Assembly (NCBI GenBank): GCA_900320905.1
Contig: ONTZ01000004.1
Span: 1-64,000, forward strand
Origin: an uncultured Prevotella sp.
GTDB lineage: Bacteria; Bacteroidota; Bacteroidia; Bacteroidales; Bacteroidaceae
Length of the DNA stretch: 64,000 bases
Direction of reading: 5' to 3'
A program made the position numbers and the translations under genes. The notes beneath the pieces were generated by a model. It searched no databases. It saw only the letters and a list, made by a program, of their open reading frames with translations, and was not told where the DNA came from. This document shows, in pieces, positions 26,078 through 35,305 of the stretch. Each line of letters begins with the position of its first letter. Position 1 is the first letter of the stretch.

Positions 26078-26194
26078 TTTCTTTTTTTTAGAGACTCTTA
26101 TTTAATTCTCATAAATTGAGTACAAAAGTATAGCATTTCTCACATTCATTCGCTAACAATTTAGGTATATTTTATGGCAAAAAGTCGTTTCTCG

Positions 26195-26226
26195 TTTGTA
26201 GAATTACCAAAAAATAGTAATTTTGC
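26195..26226 (+). promoter_or_regulatory. Promoter of the AraC-family gene
   Basis: TTTG (26195-26198), exactly 19 bases, TAATTTTGC (26218-26226): full consensus, 45 bases before the ATG. The divergent gene has a weaker candidate at 26123-26130 (minus strand TACTTTTG). Confidence 0.75.
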
Positions 26227-26271
26227 AAACAAAATGGATTTCTGTGCAAACAGACATAAGACTCTTTTATA

Positions 26272-27135
26272 ATGCCGACGTCTAAAAAATCGCTACTACA
26301 GTCCATTGAGCAGACCGACATCCTGATTGTGCGGAAGATGCCTCGCTTTTTCGGCTACAACGAAGATTTTGTATTTCCACACATCGTCCTGACCCTCATC
26401 CTGAGCGGCAGTGCACGAGCCATGTACGACATGCGGGTCATCAACCATCACAAGAACGACCTGTCCATCATTCTTCCAGGTCATATCATGCACCCAATAG
26501 ATTGTAGCGACGACTTCTCCTACACCCTACTGTTCATCTCGCCGAAAATGCTCGATGACCTCCGTTTCCATACCTTCAGCCACGACCACGATAAGTTCAA
26601 CTATGCCCCCGTCTGTTCGCTGACTGACGAACAGGCCGCACACCTGCTCGCCATCGTGGATCAACTTGACATCATCGCCAACCACACCGACAAGGAACTG
26701 CCCCACCGCTATCAGACCCTGTTGGCGCAACTTGCCGTGGGCTATGAGTTTCTCAATTACTATCGTCGGGATCAGGATCGGCATTGGACCGAGAACCGCC
26801 ATGCGGATATCTTCAATCGTTTCTGTGATTTAGTGGTAAAACATTATAGGGAGTCGCGGGAGGTCAAATACTATGCCGATTTGCTGAACCTCACCCCTAA
26901 ACATCTCAGCAAGGTGATACGCGCAGCCACCAACGGAATCTCGCCAGTCAAATGGATTGAGGAATACGTGACGGCACAGGCCAAGCGCCTCATTGAGACG
27001 CAAGCCACACAGACACTTCAGGAAACAGCCTATATGCTTGGATTCACTGAACCCACATCCTTTTACCGGTATTTCAAGCGCGTCACCGGCATGACAGCAA
27101 AACAATACCGCGATAGTATTCCTTCACCATTATGA
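26272..27135 (+). CDS. AraC-family transcriptional regulator
   Basis: 287 residues. An N-terminal cupin-like sensing domain (residues about 20-110, with LSIILPGHIMHPID) leads to a C-terminal double helix-turn-helix (YYADLLNLTPKHLSKVIRAATNGISPVKWIEEY, then TLQETAYMLGFTEPTSFYRYFKRVTGMTAKQYR). It is divergent from the large secreted protein/DUF4421 pair and is the natural candidate to control it, though nothing in the sequence proves that. Confidence 0.93.
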   Translation: MPTSKKSLLQSIEQTDILIVRKMPRFFGYNEDFVFPHIVLTLILSGSARAMYDMRVINHHKNDLSIILPGHIMHPIDCSDDFSYTLLFISPKMLDDLRFHTFSHDHDKFNYAPVCSLTDEQAAHLLAIVDQLDIIANHTDKELPHRYQTLLAQLAVGYEFLNYYRRDQDRHWTENRHADIFNRFCDLVVKHYRESREVKYYADLLNLTPKHLSKVIRAATNGISPVKWIEEYVTAQAKRLIETQATQTLQETAYMLGFTEPTSFYRYFKRVTGMTAKQYRDSIPSPL

Positions 27136-27136
27136 T

Positions 27137-28381
27137 TTAATGCTCGCTTTGCTCCAGTTTGAAGAGTTTGTCGCTGGGACGAACCTTGGCGGGAACGGCG
27201 ATAGACACCTTGGTACCTTGTTGGGCTACCTCGACGGGTCCGTTATCGTCGTGGATCTCATCGGCAGTGACGTAGATGACACCTGTGGTGGGACCAGTAA
27301 TCAGCATCTTGTCGCCTACCTTGAAGGTGGTGGCCTCGACGGTAAACTCCGCCACGCCGAGTTTGGAGAAATATTTCACGCCCTTGCCGATATACACTTT
27401 CCGTTCCGTGGCGTTGGAACCGTAGTTCTTGTTCCACTCGCCCATGAGTTGCCCCTGATAGTAGCCGTCCCAGAAGCCACGGTTGAAGACGGTGGCAAGA
27501 CGACGATCCCACTCGTCCTTCTTCTCTTCGGTGAAGGTGTTGTCGAGTACAGCCTGTATCGCTTCCTTATAGCACTTCACGACGGTATAGACATACTCAG
27601 GTCCACGGGCACGGCCTTCTATCTTGAAGACACGCACGCCAGCATGCATCATCTTGTCGATGAATCGCACGGTCTTCAGATCTTTGGGCGACATGATATA
27701 CTTATTGTCGATCTCTAATTGGTAGCCCGTTTCGTTGTCCGTAGCAGTATAACTACGACGGCAGATCTGGATGCATTCGCCACGATTGGCAGAGCGGTTG
27801 GCAGCATGGAGGCTCATATAGCACTTGCCGCTGATGGCCATGCAGAGAGCCCCGTGACAGAACATCTCAATACGAATCTGCTCACCGCTTGGGCCGCAGA
27901 TATGCTCTGCCTCCACCTGACGGTAGATCTCAGCCACCTGTTCCATATTCAGTTCTCTCGCCAGCACCACGACATCGGCAAACTGAGCATAGAAGCGCAG
28001 TGCCTCGATGTTGGAGATGTTCAGTTGGGTGGAGAGATGCACCTCCTGCCCCACCTTGTTACAATAGGTCATCACCGCTACATCGGAGGCGATGACGGCG
28101 GAGATGCCAGCCTCATGGGCAGCATCGACAATCTCGTGCATCAGGGGGATGTCCTCGCCATAGATGATGGTGTTCACCGTCAGATAACTCTTGATGCCAT
28201 GTTCATCGCACTGACGGGCAATGTCGCGCAGGTCGTCGATGGTGAACGTAGAGGCAGAATGCGCCCGCATGTTCAGTTTCTCGATACCGAAGTAGATGCT
28301 GTCGGCCCCCGCCTGGATGGCTGCTGCCAACGACTCGCGTGAACCCACAGGTGCCATGATTTCAAAGTCTCCTATCTTCAT
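27137..28381 (-). CDS. Peptidase U32-family protein (TrhP/YegQ-like)
   Basis: 414 residues. The N-terminal TIM-barrel (MAPVGSRESLAAAIQAGADSIYFG) and the U32 signature region (EMFCHGALCMAISGKCYMS, then NRGECIQICRRSY) with conserved Cys residues are intact, followed by a C-terminal beta-barrel (KVGDKMLITGPTTGVI). Members once called collagenases now include TrhP and RlhA, which hydroxylate tRNA or rRNA; a tRNA-U34 hydroxylation role is the best guess. It ends one base from the AraC gene, convergently. Confidence 0.88.
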   Translation of the reverse strand: MKIGDFEIMAPVGSRESLAAAIQAGADSIYFGIEKLNMRAHSASTFTIDDLRDIARQCDEHGIKSYLTVNTIIYGEDIPLMHEIVDAAHEAGISAVIASDVAVMTYCNKVGQEVHLSTQLNISNIEALRFYAQFADVVVLARELNMEQVAEIYRQVEAEHICGPSGEQIRIEMFCHGALCMAISGKCYMSLHAANRSANRGECIQICRRSYTATDNETGYQLEIDNKYIMSPKDLKTVRFIDKMMHAGVRVFKIEGRARGPEYVYTVVKCYKEAIQAVLDNTFTEEKKDEWDRRLATVFNRGFWDGYYQGQLMGEWNKNYGSNATERKVYIGKGVKYFSKLGVAEFTVEATTFKVGDKMLITGPTTGVIYVTADEIHDDNGPVEVAQQGTKVSIAVPAKVRPSDKLFKLEQSEH

Positions 28382-28388
28382 ATCGGTT

Positions 28389-28397
28389 GCAAAATTA
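28389..28397 (-). promoter_or_regulatory. -7 box abutting the U32 gene start
   Basis: The minus strand reads TAATTTTGC, and the ATG at 28381 begins seven bases after it. The mRNA would be leaderless or nearly so. Confidence 0.5.
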
Positions 28398-28440
28398 CTA
28401 AAAAATATGTATTTCGCATGATTTATTATGAATTATTTCG

Positions 28441-28448
28441 TACTTTTG
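28441..28448 (+). promoter_or_regulatory. -7 box abutting the C1 peptidase start
   Basis: TACTTTTG lies eight bases before the ATG at 28457, giving an ultrashort leader. The stretch after it, TAACCGATATGAA, nearly repeats that of the divergent U32 gene (CAACCGATATGAA). Confidence 0.5.
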
Positions 28449-28456
28449 TAACCGAT

Positions 28457-29515
28457 ATGAAACGAATTGTCTATCTGATAACCATTCTGGTGCTGCTGAC
28501 AGGCTGCGCAAAAAAGAAGAATTTCCGTTATGCCACCAGCCTGAATGAGTCGCTGCACTTTACGAACGAGGTGCTGAACCGCATGACCCCCGTGAAGGAT
28601 CAGGGCGACAGTGAGACATGCTGGATCTACGCCATGCTCGCCGCCATCGAGACAGAGCATCTGGCATGGGGTGACTCGGTAAACCTCTCACCTTATTATA
28701 TAGAGAAGATGATGGAGCAGGAACCAGAGGCCCCTGAGAGTAAACGGGGCGAGGCCGCCACCCTGCTCAGACTGATGGAGAAATACGGTATCGTGGGCTA
28801 CGATGCCATGCGCTCAGTGGATACCCCCGCCCCCCGATATGTGTTTATGCTGGGAGCCGAATACACACCACAGGAGTTTGCCCGCAGCGTCTGTGCACCT
28901 GGGGAGTATCTGCAACTGATGTGCGACGACGACAAACCCTATTATGCGGAGACGGAACTGGATACGCCCGACAATTGGCTGCACGACCGCTACCTGAACA
29001 TCCCCATGGACTCGCTGTTCGCCAAGACCGAACGGGCCGTGCGCCAGCACCACGGGGTGTGTTGGTGCGACGAAGGTCATGGGATGGCCATCGTGGGTAT
29101 TGCCCATGACGACGAAGGCAGGAAATATTTCATCATGAAGAACTCATGGGGTACGGACAATCCATACAAGGGACTGGAATATGTGCCTTTCGATTATTTC
29201 AAGAAGCACACGGTTTCAGTCATCATGACAAAAAAAGCCTACGGTAACTTCCAAGTGACGCCATCTTTCGTGTCCTTCACCTCAAAGCCGGCAGCGGCAA
29301 GTGCATCACGGATTCTGTCTGAGGTAGCCCAGTCCTTGTCGGCCTTGGCCTTGGCACGCAGTTCAAGCACCATATCGACCACCTTACCAAAAGCCTCTTC
29401 ACGGGTGTCGTTAGAGCCCGACTTCTCAGCCTTCAGTCCGAGGATGTCCTCAGCGAAGAGGTGCATGACATCTTTCAGTTCTCTCAAGCAGTCGGCACAG
29501 ATGGTAGCCTTGTGA
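28457..29515 (+). CDS. C1 (papain)-family cysteine peptidase lipoprotein with abnormal C-terminal extension
   Basis: From the ATG at 28457 there is a lipobox ([11 protein letters not shown]), then a papain-like domain: catalytic Cys in [16 protein letters not shown], His in [13 protein letters not shown] and Asn in MKNSWGTDN. The natural domain ends near [10 protein letters not shown] (about 29240). The reading frame instead runs on to 29515, antisense through the last 277 bases of cysS, adding about 90 Ser/Ala-rich residues unlike any domain. An A7 tract at 29230-29236 lies just before; either single-base change there would give a stop within about ten codons. The active protein probably ends near 29240-29260. 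Confidence 0.8.
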   Translation: MKRIVYLITILVLLTGCAKKKNFRYATSLNESLHFTNEVLNRMTPVKDQGDSETCWIYAMLAAIETEHLAWGDSVNLSPYYIEKMMEQEPEAPESKRGEAATLLRLMEKYGIVGYDAMRSVDTPAPRYVFMLGAEYTPQEFARSVCAPGEYLQLMCDDDKPYYAETELDTPDNWLHDRYLNIPMDSLFAKTERAVRQHHGVCWCDEGHGMAIVGIAHDDEGRKYFIMKNSWGTDNPYKGLEYVPFDYFKKHTVSVIMTKKAYGNFQVTPSFVSFTSKPAAASASRILSEVAQSLSALALARSSSTISTTLPKASSRVSLEPDFSAFSPRMSSAKRCMTSFSSLKQSAQMVAL

Positions 29516-30729
29516 TCAACGAGTTTGTTGATGGTGGTGCAAGCCTCAAAGAGGTAACTAATCACCTGAGGTGTGGCGAAGTCGTCGTTCATCGCGTCAT
29601 AGCACTTCTGACGGAGGGCCTTCACGACGCGCTCCGTCTCTGCATCGCACTTGTCCGACACCTGAACACGATCCAAATCGCTAATCGCATTCATCAGTTT
29701 CTCCAGTCCTTTCTCTGCGGCTGCAAGTGCCTCGTTGGAGAAGTCCACTGTACCGCGATAGTGAGCACTCAGCACAAAGAAACGGATGGTCATGGGCGAG
29801 TAGGCCTTCTCCAACAACGGATGGTTGCCTGTAAAGAACTGCTCCAGCGTGATGAAGTTATTGTACGACTTTCCCATCTTCTGACCGTTGATGGTCAGCA
29901 TATTGTTGTGCATCCAGTATTTCACGGCGGGATGCCCCATCGAAGCCTGAGCCTGGGCAATCTCACACTCATGATGCGGGAACACAAGATCCATGCCACC
30001 GCCATGAATATCAAACTCCTCACCTAAATACTTACGTCCCATCGCCGTACACTCACAGTGCCAGCCGGGGAAGCCGTCGCTCCAGGGTGAGGGCCAGCGC
30101 ATGATATGCTCAGGCTGTGCCTTCTTCCACAGGGCGAAGTCAGCCTGATTGTGCTTCTCGCCTACACCATCGAGGTTCTCGCGTGAAGCATCCTTGATAT
30201 TCTCAAGGCTGCGGCCGGAGAGGATACCGTACTGATATTTCTTATTATAGGCCTCAATGTCGAAATAGACAGAGCCGTTACTCTCGTAGGCAAAGCCATT
30301 GTCGAGGATCTGCTGTACCAGTTGCTGCTGTTCGATGATGTGACCTGTGGCATGGGGCTCGATGCTGGGGCGCAGTACATTCAGCGCATCCATCGCCTGG
30401 TGGTAACGGTTGGTGTAGTACTGTGCGATCTCCATCGGCTCCAACTGTTCCAGACGGGCCTTCTTGGCAATCTTGTCCTCACCCTCGTCGGCATCATGCT
30501 CCAGATGACCCACGTCGGTAATATTACGCACGTACCTTACTTTATATCCCAAGTGTTTCAGGTAGCGAAACACCAGATCGAACGTGATGGCAGGACGGGC
30601 ATGGCCTAAATGGGGATCACCATAGACCGTAGGACCACACACATACATGCCCACATTGGGAGCATGCAACGGCTCGAAGCGTTCCTTCTGCCGCGTCAGG
30701 GTATTATAAATAACTAATTTTGACTCCAT
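29239..30729 (-). CDS. cysS: Cysteinyl-tRNA synthetase
   Basis: 496 residues, class I synthetase. HIGH-type motif [13 protein letters not shown]-type motif [10 protein letters not shown], and zinc ligands in [19 protein letters not shown] and [11 protein letters not shown]-terminal DALR-type helical region and [19 protein letters not shown] end. Charges tRNA-Cys in the cytoplasm. Its 3' end is overlapped by the runaway frame of the C1 peptidase. Confidence 0.97.
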   Translation of the reverse strand: MESKLVIYNTLTRQKERFEPLHAPNVGMYVCGPTVYGDPHLGHARPAITFDLVFRYLKHLGYKVRYVRNITDVGHLEHDADEGEDKIAKKARLEQLEPMEIAQYYTNRYHQAMDALNVLRPSIEPHATGHIIEQQQLVQQILDNGFAYESNGSVYFDIEAYNKKYQYGILSGRSLENIKDASRENLDGVGEKHNQADFALWKKAQPEHIMRWPSPWSDGFPGWHCECTAMGRKYLGEEFDIHGGGMDLVFPHHECEIAQAQASMGHPAVKYWMHNNMLTINGQKMGKSYNNFITLEQFFTGNHPLLEKAYSPMTIRFFVLSAHYRGTVDFSNEALAAAEKGLEKLMNAISDLDRVQVSDKCDAETERVVKALRQKCYDAMNDDFATPQVISYLFEACTTINKLVDHKATICADCLRELKDVMHLFAEDILGLKAEKSGSNDTREEAFGKVVDMVLELRAKAKADKDWATSDRIRDALAAAGFEVKDTKDGVTWKLP

Positions 30730-30753
30730 CTCTAAACTATGAATATAAAAAAA

Positions 30754-31015
30754 CTAAATCTCCCCTTGTTGTAATGCCCCCTTGCGGAATTCGGTGGGCG
30801 ACATGCCGAAATGCTGATGGAAACGGCTACTGAAGTATGTACTGCTGTTGAAACCGCAGTCAGCGGCTATCTGCGCAAAACTCTTGTCGGGCCCGTTTCT
30901 CCAACTCATCAACCAGAAGGCTGCGCGTATAATAATACTGCACAGCCAATATCGCCTGCATCAGAATTGCTGCAGCGATAATAGTTATTAGGCCAGTGTT
31001 GGTTTTTAGTTTCAT
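30754..31015 (-). pseudogene. Remnant of a hybrid sensor kinase/AraC-type regulator (large internal deletion)
   Basis: The ATG at 31015 opens MKLKTNTGLITIIAAAILMQ with one membrane segment and YYYTRSLLVDELEKRARQE, the usual start of a Bacteroidetes sensor kinase. Within GGGCCCGACAAGAG the sequence jumps, one base out of frame, to SFAQIAADCGFNSSTYFSSRFHQHFG and SPTEFRKGALQQGE, the end of an AraC helix-turn-helix, stopping at 30754. All of the kinase and receiver is missing. This order matches hybrid two-component proteins with a C-terminal AraC domain, so one deletion in such a gene explains it. Confidence 0.7.
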
Positions 31016-31019
31016 AAAA

Positions 31020-32525
31020 CTACTTCACGTACTCCGAGAAATCCGTCAGTTTCATGTCACCCTTGCGAGCCAGCGTGTCGTGCATGGCGAAGGCTGCAGT
31101 GAGGCAGTGGTGGGTATGTCCACCAGTACCCAACTTCAGATAATCCCATAACAACTGCTTGTAGTCGGGATGTGCACAGTTCTCGATGATGGTCTGTGCA
31201 CGCTGCATCGGGCTCTTGCCGCGCAGGTCGGCCACACCTTGCTCCGTGACGATGACATTCACATCATGCTCCGAAGAATCCTGGTGGGTCACGAAGGGTA
31301 CCACACTGGAAATGCAGCCGCCCTTAGCCACTGAGGGACATGTAAATATAGAAAGGTACGCGTTACGGATGAAGTCGCCTGAACCGCCGATACCATTCAT
31401 CATCTTCGTACCACTGATATGGGTTGAGTTGGCATTACCATAGATATCCACCTCGATGGCGGTATTGATGGCGATGACGCCCAGACGACGGATCACAGCG
31501 GGATGGTTAGAGATCTCACTCTGACGGAGTGTCAGGTGGTTCTTGAAATAGTCCATATTGTCATACACCTGCTTCAGACACTCGTTCGAGACGGTCAGCG
31601 AGCAGGCCGAAGCATCCTTCACACGACCATTCATCATCATGCCGACGACAGCATCCTGCAATACCTCAGTATAGATATTGAAGTCGGGCACGTGCTTGTC
31701 CTCACCCAGGGCACCAAGAATGGCATTAGCAGTAGAACCCACACCACTCTGCAGGGGCAGGAACTCTTTGGGGATACGACCCTTGTGCAACTCGTCAACC
31801 AGGAACTCTGCTGTCAGGAAGCCAATCTTATCCGTCACAGGGTCTGAATCCTTGAAGGCACGAGCCTCGTCAGGGATATTACACTCTACGACACCCACCA
31901 CTTTCTCCTTGGGAATGCTCACGTAAGGTACACCGATACGGTCGCTCACATTGAAGATGGGAATGGGCTTGCGGTATGGAGGATCCAACGGCTCATAGAC
32001 ATCGTGGATATACTTTGCATTGGGATTATGGAAACTATTGAGTTCCAAGATGACATGCTTGGCGAGACGGGCAGCCGTGGGAGAGATACCACCAGCGGCA
32101 GTCAGATAGACACGATAGTCGTTGCCCACCTCCTCGATGTCGCACACTTCGAGGATGGCCCAGTCCACATCACCATAGAAACCATAACGTAACTCCTGTG
32201 CCATGTGACTCAGGTGCAGGTCGTTGTAGGGAATCTCACCAGCATTCACATGCTTGCGGAAATCGGGGTTCGTGGTGTAGGGTGCACGGTAGAGGATAGC
32301 CTGAGCATTTGCCAGGTCACCGTCGGTGCTCTGTCCTGTGGAGGCACCAGTAAAGATTGCCACCTTAAACTCGCGCCCAGCCTCATGCTCAGCGACGGCG
32401 ATTTTTGCTAACTCCTTGGTTGTTGCCTTGGCCACACCAGCAGGTGTAAAGCCACTCATGGCGATATGCTCGCCATTCTTAATCAGTGCCGCAGCCTCTG
32501 CAGCAGTCATACGTGTATAAGCCAT
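31020..32525 (-). CDS. Succinyl-CoA:acetate CoA-transferase-like (acetyl-CoA hydrolase/transferase family)
   Basis: 501 residues in the family Cat1/SCACT. The N-terminal domain has MSGFTPAGVAKATTKEL, FTGASTGQSTDGDLA; the C-terminal domain has the active-site Glu in IYTEVLQD, then GGSGDFIRNAYLS and VIVTEQGVADLRGKSP. It moves CoA between succinate/propionate and acetate, a central reaction in Prevotella-type succinate/propionate fermentation. Monocistronic with a full consensus promoter. Confidence 0.92.
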   Translation of the reverse strand: MAYTRMTAAEAAALIKNGEHIAMSGFTPAGVAKATTKELAKIAVAEHEAGREFKVAIFTGASTGQSTDGDLANAQAILYRAPYTTNPDFRKHVNAGEIPYNDLHLSHMAQELRYGFYGDVDWAILEVCDIEEVGNDYRVYLTAAGGISPTAARLAKHVILELNSFHNPNAKYIHDVYEPLDPPYRKPIPIFNVSDRIGVPYVSIPKEKVVGVVECNIPDEARAFKDSDPVTDKIGFLTAEFLVDELHKGRIPKEFLPLQSGVGSTANAILGALGEDKHVPDFNIYTEVLQDAVVGMMMNGRVKDASACSLTVSNECLKQVYDNMDYFKNHLTLRQSEISNHPAVIRRLGVIAINTAIEVDIYGNANSTHISGTKMMNGIGGSGDFIRNAYLSIFTCPSVAKGGCISSVVPFVTHQDSSEHDVNVIVTEQGVADLRGKSPMQRAQTIIENCAHPDYKQLLWDYLKLGTGGHTHHCLTAAFAMHDTLARKGDMKLTDFSEYVK

Positions 32526-32582
32526 ATAATTTAAAATTTGACGATTTACTATTTGATAAATTACGATTTAGAAATTTTGCGT

Positions 32583-32615
32583 GCAAAATTAAGCAAATTC
32601 CCCCAAATCGCCAAA
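32583..32615 (-). promoter_or_regulatory. Promoter of the CoA-transferase gene
   Basis: Minus strand TTTG (32612-32615), 20 bases, TAATTTTGC (32583-32591), 58 bases before the ATG. An ATTTGAC/ATTTAC-type AT repeat (32530-32570) fills the leader. Confidence 0.7.
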
Positions 32616-32659
32616 TAAATCTCTCACTTTTCACTGTTCACTTCTCACTTTTCATTGTT

Positions 32660-33340
32660 TCAGAGTTGTTCCATCAGGACATCCCAGACGGCGATGATAT
32701 GACAGACGCTGCCTGCAAGGACGAAGAAATGGAACACGGAGTGCATGTATTTCTTCTTATTCAGCGAATAGAAGACGGCACCCGTGATGTAACAGACTCC
32801 CTCGGCAATCAACCAGATGACGGCTGCCGCAGAGACGGAGTCCATCAACGGTTTGAAGGCCATGAGCACACTCAAGCCCATGCCAATGAAACAAAAGGTC
32901 TCTAAGTTCGAGTGCTCTTTCAAACGGATGAAACTGACAATCGTCCCCGCAATAGCACAAAGCCAGACAAACGAGAAGAGGCTCCACCCCCAGTAACCCT
33001 GTTCGCGGAGGGCAATCAGCGTCAACGGAGAATAAGAACCCGCAATATGCCAATAGATGGCGGCATGGTCCCATTTACGCAAACGCTCTTTCCATTTGGA
33101 GCGGTGCCCTCCCAGCCCCTTATAGCGATCGTATGCTGGCAGGGCATGATAGAGTGTCGAGGCGATATACGAGCCGAGCATACCGAAGAGATAGAGGATC
33201 ACCCCTACCCTCGCCCAGTTGTTGTCGCTCCGGAAGCACCACACCAGGAAAATCACGCCAAAGACCACCCCCAGCAAGATACCTCCGCCATGCGACGAAG
33301 CATTCCATATCTCCTCTTTTTTCGTGTAACGAATCGCCAT
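32660..33340 (-). CDS. PAQR/hemolysin III family membrane protein (YqfA/TrhA-like)
   Basis: 226 residues from the ATG at 33340 (MAIRYTKKEEIWNASSHGGG). Seven hydrophobic segments and the PAQR metal-site pattern: SHGGG near the start, STLYHALP with Ser/His in helix 2, DHAAIYWHIAGSYSP in helix 3 and HFFVLAGSVCHI with His residues near the C-terminus. Bacterial members are of uncertain role (membrane homeostasis). A GTGAAAA-type repeat lies just downstream at 32623-32656. Confidence 0.9.
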   Translation of the reverse strand: MAIRYTKKEEIWNASSHGGGILLGVVFGVIFLVWCFRSDNNWARVGVILYLFGMLGSYIASTLYHALPAYDRYKGLGGHRSKWKERLRKWDHAAIYWHIAGSYSPLTLIALREQGYWGWSLFSFVWLCAIAGTIVSFIRLKEHSNLETFCFIGMGLSVLMAFKPLMDSVSAAAVIWLIAEGVCYITGAVFYSLNKKKYMHSVFHFFVLAGSVCHIIAVWDVLMEQL

Positions 33341-33346
33341 TTGGCC

Positions 33347-33355
33347 GCAAAAGTA
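33347..33355 (-). promoter_or_regulatory. -7 box abutting the PAQR gene start
   Basis: Minus strand TACTTTTGC, with the ATG at 33340 six bases on: again an almost leaderless arrangement. Confidence 0.5.
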
Positions 33356-33409
33356 GGGAAAAAAAACAAATAATCCTATTAATTTGCACTTTTTCAACTA
33401 TTATTATAA

Positions 33410-33548
33410 AATAATTAAGGTGCGACTCCGCAGAGGCGCACCTTGTCGAATGACACCCCGAGTACATAACTCGAACTGCCTTCTTTAGCATGTTCTCATA
33501 GTTATTAATTCCATCATGAGTTCAAGAGATCATGTATTTTTCTCGTTT
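33410..33548 (-). ncRNA. Candidate small RNA with own promoter and terminator
   Basis: On the minus strand a full promoter (33555-33587) is followed by about 140 bases with three hairpins: CTCAT/ATGAG (33495-33520), CGAGT-ACATA-ACTCG (33459-33473), and a terminator-like stem AAGGTGCG/CGCACCTT (33417-33444) followed by T-rich sequence. No substantial reading frame fits inside (only about ten codons from an ATG near 33517), so a structured RNA or a short-peptide RNA is the best reading. A longer frame reading through into the PAQR gene also exists but has no recognisable product. Confidence 0.5.
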
Positions 33549-33554
33549 TGCAGT

Positions 33555-33587
33555 GCAAAGGTAAGAAAAATAATTATTTCCTCCAAA
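33555..33587 (-). promoter_or_regulatory. Promoter of the candidate small RNA
   Basis: Minus strand TTTG (33584-33587), 20 bases, TACCTTTGC (33555-33563): full consensus with no protein gene behind it. Confidence 0.65.
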
Positions 33588-33689
33588 CAAATTCGTCAGA
33601 TAGGCTCCTTTTATCGACACAAAGGCCAATTTCACAATTATTAAGATTTGGTTTTCCGCTAAATACTTGGTAGTTTTTGGTTTTTTGTG

Positions 33690-33698
33690 TATTTTTGC
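33690..33698 (+). promoter_or_regulatory. Promoter -7 box before the orphan lipoprotein/LRR pair
   Basis: TATTTTTGC with a TTG at 33667-33669, about 20 bases upstream; 22 bases before the ATG at 33721. Confidence 0.5.
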
Positions 33699-33720
33699 AG
33701 CGTCAATTATCACAAATAAA

Positions 33721-33861
33721 ATGAAGCCGACAAGACAATGGATGTTCGCCGCCATCCTCACCATTCTATGCGGCGCAAACTTACTGACATCGTGCGACAA
33801 AGCCGACAACTCCGTAGTAATTACAAATCAAAACTTATTTATTAACATTATTAATTATTGA
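33721..33861 (+). CDS. 46-residue truncated lipoprotein
   Basis: MKPTRQWMFAAILTILCGAN is a typical lipoprotein signal peptide with lipobox LLTSC; only about 20 residues follow the Cys before the stop (VVITNQNLFINIINY). Prevotella lipoproteins with this start are normally hundreds of residues long, so this is probably the 5' stub of a deleted gene. Its stop is four bases before the LRR gene, which may now use its promoter. Confidence 0.55.
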   Translation: MKPTRQWMFAAILTILCGANLLTSCDKADNSVVITNQNLFINIINY

Positions 33862-33865
33862 AGAG

Positions 33866-35262
33866 ATGGAAAAGACTAAGACAAAAAGACTGGTGACCGT
33901 ATTGTTCGCCCTTTTGTGTACTATCGCCATCAAGGCTGCTGATTTCATTGTTGATGGTGTAGCTTATGAGATTACAGACTCCAAAGGGCTCGTTGTTGCT
34001 GTTAAGGCAGGGGAGACCAAGTACAGTGGAAAGGTTGTCATTCCTGAGACAGTGTCTTACGGAGATAAAACATACTCCGTGAAGAAGATTGCTGACTATG
34101 CTTTCTCCGGATGCACAGATCTTGAGGAGGTCGTTGTCGGTAGCAATGTGGAGAGCGTGGGCTTCCGTGCATTCTATGGTTGTACCAGTCTTAGTGACAT
34201 CAATTGGAGCAACAACATCCGCAGTTATGGCGGTGACGTATTCTATGGCTGTACAGCTCTTACCTATGCAGAGTTGAGTTCTTCTTTAGAGTCAATGGAC
34301 AGCGAGGTGTTTAAGGATTGTATCAACATTACCTCTATTAAGATCAATGAGGGGTGTGCCGTGGTCGGCTCTCAGGCTTTCGCCGGCACAATAGGCGACG
34401 GCGTTAAGACCATCAGCGACTATGCCTTCAACAGTTGCGTAGCACTGGAGTCGGTAAAGATTGGCTCAAAGGTCGAAAATGTGGGCTTCCGTGCATTCTA
34501 TGGTTGTACCAGTCTTAATGACATCAACTGGAGCAACAATATCCGCAGTTATGGCGGTGACGTATTCTATGACTGTACTTCTCTTACCTATGCCGAGTTG
34601 AGTTCTTCTTTGGAGTCAATGGACAGCGAGGTGTTTAAGGATTGTATCAACATTACCTCTATTAAGATCAATGAGGGGTGTGCCGTGGTCGGCTCTCAGG
34701 CTTTCGCCGGCCACTTGAGAAGGTGGCCATTGGCTCTAAGGTTACAAAGATAGGCTTCCGTGCATTCTATGGTTGTGAGATAATGAACTCGTTCACTTGC
34801 GCAAGTACTGAGGTTCCTTCAGCAGAAGGTGAATCGTTCTCTCATTATAACGCAGTTCTCTTCGTTCCTGCCTCTGCCGTAGATGCCTATAAGGAGGACA
34901 AGGTTTGGGGCAAGTTCAACCGTATCGAGACTCTTGCCACTCAGGCATACCTTATCATAAAGCAGGGCAGCCTTGGCGCAGTGAAGATTGCCGTTACCTC
35001 CGGCGAGAGTTACGTCTGTAACATCGAGCCCGCAGGAAGTGCAAAGGTAACGAGGGTCACATATAACGGTACTGACGTGACATCTCAACTTGCAAACAAC
35101 ACTTACACCATTCCTTCACTGATAGGAGAGGGTGAACTCGTCATCACCTATGACTCTGAACAATCATCAGGCTCAGGCATTAAGGGTGATGTAAATGGCG
35201 ATACTCTTGTCAACGCAGCCGATGTCGTTGACCTTGTGAATATCCTCATGAATTCTAAGTAA
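33866..35262 (+). pseudogene. BspA-like leucine-rich-repeat protein with dockerin-like C-terminus, frameshifted
   Basis: The first frame (33866-34753) has a signal peptide and LRR_5/BspA repeats (FYGCTSLxDINWSNNIRSYGG, VFKDCINITSIKI). Near 34710 the frame breaks; the second frame (to 35262) continues with IGSKVTKIGFRAFYGC, a beta-rich domain and an ending DVNGDTLVNAADVVDLVNIL like half of a type I dockerin. Comparison of repeat copies shows the break is a 55-base deletion in the third unit. If both halves were joined, the protein would have about 460 residues. BspA-like proteins act as surface adhesins. Confidence 0.8.
34157..34750 (+). repeat. 324-bp tandem repeats in the LRR gene
   Basis: The block starting GTGGGCTTCCGTGC at 34157 recurs at 34481 (324 bases, 108 codons) almost unchanged over its first 230 bases, and again as ATAGGCTTCCG at about 34750, only 269 bases on. 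The 55-base shortfall shifts the frame. Confidence 0.85.
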
Positions 35263-35305
35263 CCTTGAAATATGTCACAACGGGACTAAACATTAAAAGA
35301 ACAAG

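Noticed and set aside
33120-33491. 123-codon minus-strand frame across the candidate RNA and the PAQR start
   Set aside because: Runs through a terminator-like hairpin and overlaps PAQR in another frame; product has no recognisable features.
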